From contig NC_134830.1 of assembly GCF_004210375.1 (NCBI RefSeq), forward strand, positions 5,890,001 to 5,954,000: a stretch of DNA of 64,000 nt, written 5' to 3'. The notes beneath the pieces were generated by a model. The model was given only the letters and a program-made list of their open reading frames with translations. It did not search any database and had not been told where the DNA came from. The position numbers and the translations under genes are program-made. Below are positions 62,354-64,000 of the stretch, in pieces. The DNA comes from Tachypleus tridentatus (Eukaryota; Arthropoda; Merostomata; Xiphosura; Limulidae). Numbering within the stretch: the first letter of the stretch is position 1; each line of letters starts with the position of its first letter.

Positions 62354-63781
62354 TTCTGTGATTCAATGAATTGTTTATTTGATGATACATGTCTTCTGTG
62401 ATTCAATGAATTGTTTATTTGATGATACATGTCTTCTGTGATTCAATGAATTGTTTATTTGATGATGCATGTCTTCTGTGATTCAATGAATTGTTTATTT
62501 GCTGATACATGTCTTCTGTGATTCAATGAATTGTTTATTTGCTGATACATGTTTTCTGTGATTCAATGAATTGTTTATTTGATGATGCATGTCTTCTGTG
62601 ATTCAATGAATTGTTTATTTGATGATACATGTCTTCTGTGATTCAATGAATTGTTTATTTGATGATACATGTCTTCTGTGATTCAATGAATTGTTTATTT
62701 GATGATACATGTCTTCTGTGATTCAATGAATTGTTTATTTGATGATACATGTCTTCTGTGATTCAATGAATTGTTTATTTGATGATACATGTCTTCTGTG
62801 ATTCAATAAATATTTTATTTGATGATACATGTCTTCTGTGATTCAATGAATTGTTTATTTGATGATGCATGTCTTCTGTGATTCAATGAATTGTTTATTT
62901 GATGATGCATGTCTTCTGTGATTCAATGAATTGTTTATTTGATGATGCATGTCTTCTGTGATTCAATGAATTGTTTATTTGATGATGCATGCCTTCTGTG
63001 ATTCAATGAATTGTTTATTTGATGATGCATGTCTTCTGTGATTCAATGAATTGTTTATTTGATGATACATGTCTTCTGTGATTCAATGAATTGTTTATTT
63101 GATGATGCATGTCTTCTGTGATTCAATGAATTGTTTATTTGATGATGCATGTCTTCTGTGATTCAATGAATTGTTTATTTGATGATGCATGTCTTCTGTG
63201 ATTCAATGAATTGTTTATTTGATGATGCATGTCTTCTGTGATTCAATGAATTGTTTATTTGATGATGCATGTCTTCTGTGATTCAATGAATTGTTTATTT
63301 GATGATGCATGTCTTCTGTGATTCAATGAATTGTTTATTTGATGATGCATGTCTTCTGTGATTCAATGAATTGTTTATTTTATGATGCATGTCTTCTGTG
63401 ATTCAATGAATTGTTTATTTTATGATGCATGTCTTCTGTGATTCAATGAATTGTTTATTTGATGATGCATGTCTTCTGTGATTCAATGAATTGTTTATTT
63501 GATGATGCATGTCTTCTGTGATTCAATGAATTGTTTATTTGATGATGCATGTCTTCTGTGATTCAATGAATTGTTTATTTGATGATGCATGTCTTCTGTG
63601 ATTCAATGAATTGTTTATTTGATGATGCATGTCTTCTGTGATTCAATGAATTGTTTATTTGATGATGCATGTCTTCTGTGATTCAATGAATTGTTTATTT
63701 GATGATACATGTCTTCTGTGATTCAATGAATTGTTTATTTGATGATACATGTCTTCTGTGATTCAATGAATTGTTTATTTG
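62354..63781. repeat. 40-bp minisatellite, about 36 near-identical units (block B)
   Basis: Exact 40-bp register for over 1.4 kb. Almost the only variation is GATACATG against GATGCATG; the A form is concentrated at the two ends and the G form in the middle. It ends directly against a SINE. Such uniformity points to recent expansion or to a consensus built from collapsed reads. Confidence 0.98.
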
Positions 63782-64000
63782 AAGTTGAAATCAATATAAC
63801 TCGTAATCCGAAGGTCGCGGGTTCGAATCCCCGTCGCACCAAACATGCTCGCCTTTTCAGCCGTGGAGACGTTATAATGTGACGGTCAATCCCACTATTT
63901 GTTGGTAAAAGAGCAGCCCAAGAGTTGGCGGTGGGTGGTGATGACTAGCAGCCTTCCCTCTAGTCTTACACTGCTAAATTAGGGACGGCTATCCCAAATA
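63782..64000 (+). mobile_element. tRNA-derived SINE, plus strand, runs off the window
   Basis: After about 17 bases of unique sequence it reads AACTCGTAATCCGAAGGTCG, GGGTTCGAATCCCCGTCGCA (intact B box), the body CAAGAGTTGGCGGTGGGTGG and CTGCTAAATTAGGGACGGCT. The A-box end is missing. Block A has no visible counterpart because it ends inside the 40-bp array. Confidence 0.92.

Noticed and set aside
62354..63781. CRISPR-like array
   Set aside because: Units are contiguous 40-mers with no variable spacers, in a clearly eukaryotic context.
1..64000. Integrated virus or toxin genes
   Set aside because: No such coding sequence was seen; the only enzyme remnant is the retroelement reverse transcriptase fragment.

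Overview
This window looks like non-coding DNA from an animal (metazoan) genome. It is AT-rich, has intron-exon structure, carries many copies of one tRNA-derived SINE family, and roughly half of it (about 32 of 63.5 kb of real sequence) is tandem repeat. No bacterial or viral gene organisation is present. The SINE, with a tRNA-like head, a long conserved body and an (AAAC)n tail, reminds me of chelicerate genomes, horseshoe crabs in particular. That is recollection rather than something the sequence proves.

Layout. (1) 1-17,980, block A: a 70-bp array followed by single-copy AT-rich DNA with SINEs and seven further minisatellites (63, 35, 38, 30, 43, 51 and 40 bp). (2) 17,981-18,480: a gap of exactly 500 N. 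(3) 18,481-34,958: one 16.5-kb array of a ~35-bp unit with a perfect 12-bp palindrome (CAGCTG core) in most copies and a ~2.4-kb higher-order period. (4) 34,959-39,271: the only convincing protein-coding sequence, two consecutive plus-strand exons with phase-matched splice sites at 36,279-36,460 and 36,846-37,587 (possibly to 37,646), from a gene I do not recognise. (5) 39,272-44,110: a 75-bp minisatellite, a decayed minus-strand reverse transcriptase fragment, then a 41-bp minisatellite. (6) 44,111-45,006: unique sequence. (7) 45,007-63,781, block B: a second copy of block A, in the same order and orientation, about 1-2% different by eye but with different array lengths. (8) 63,782-64,000: a SINE running off the window.

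The genes do not form a pathway. The points worth following up are structural. Blocks A and B are probably either the two haplotypes of one locus wrongly placed side by side at the gap, or a recent segmental duplication. The 75-bp minisatellite is a 25-codon piece of the adjoining reverse transcriptase amplified about 14 times. The 16.5-kb satellite has nested periodicity. I found no convincing new multi-gene system, and the long open frames in the arrays are by-products of repeat period and composition.
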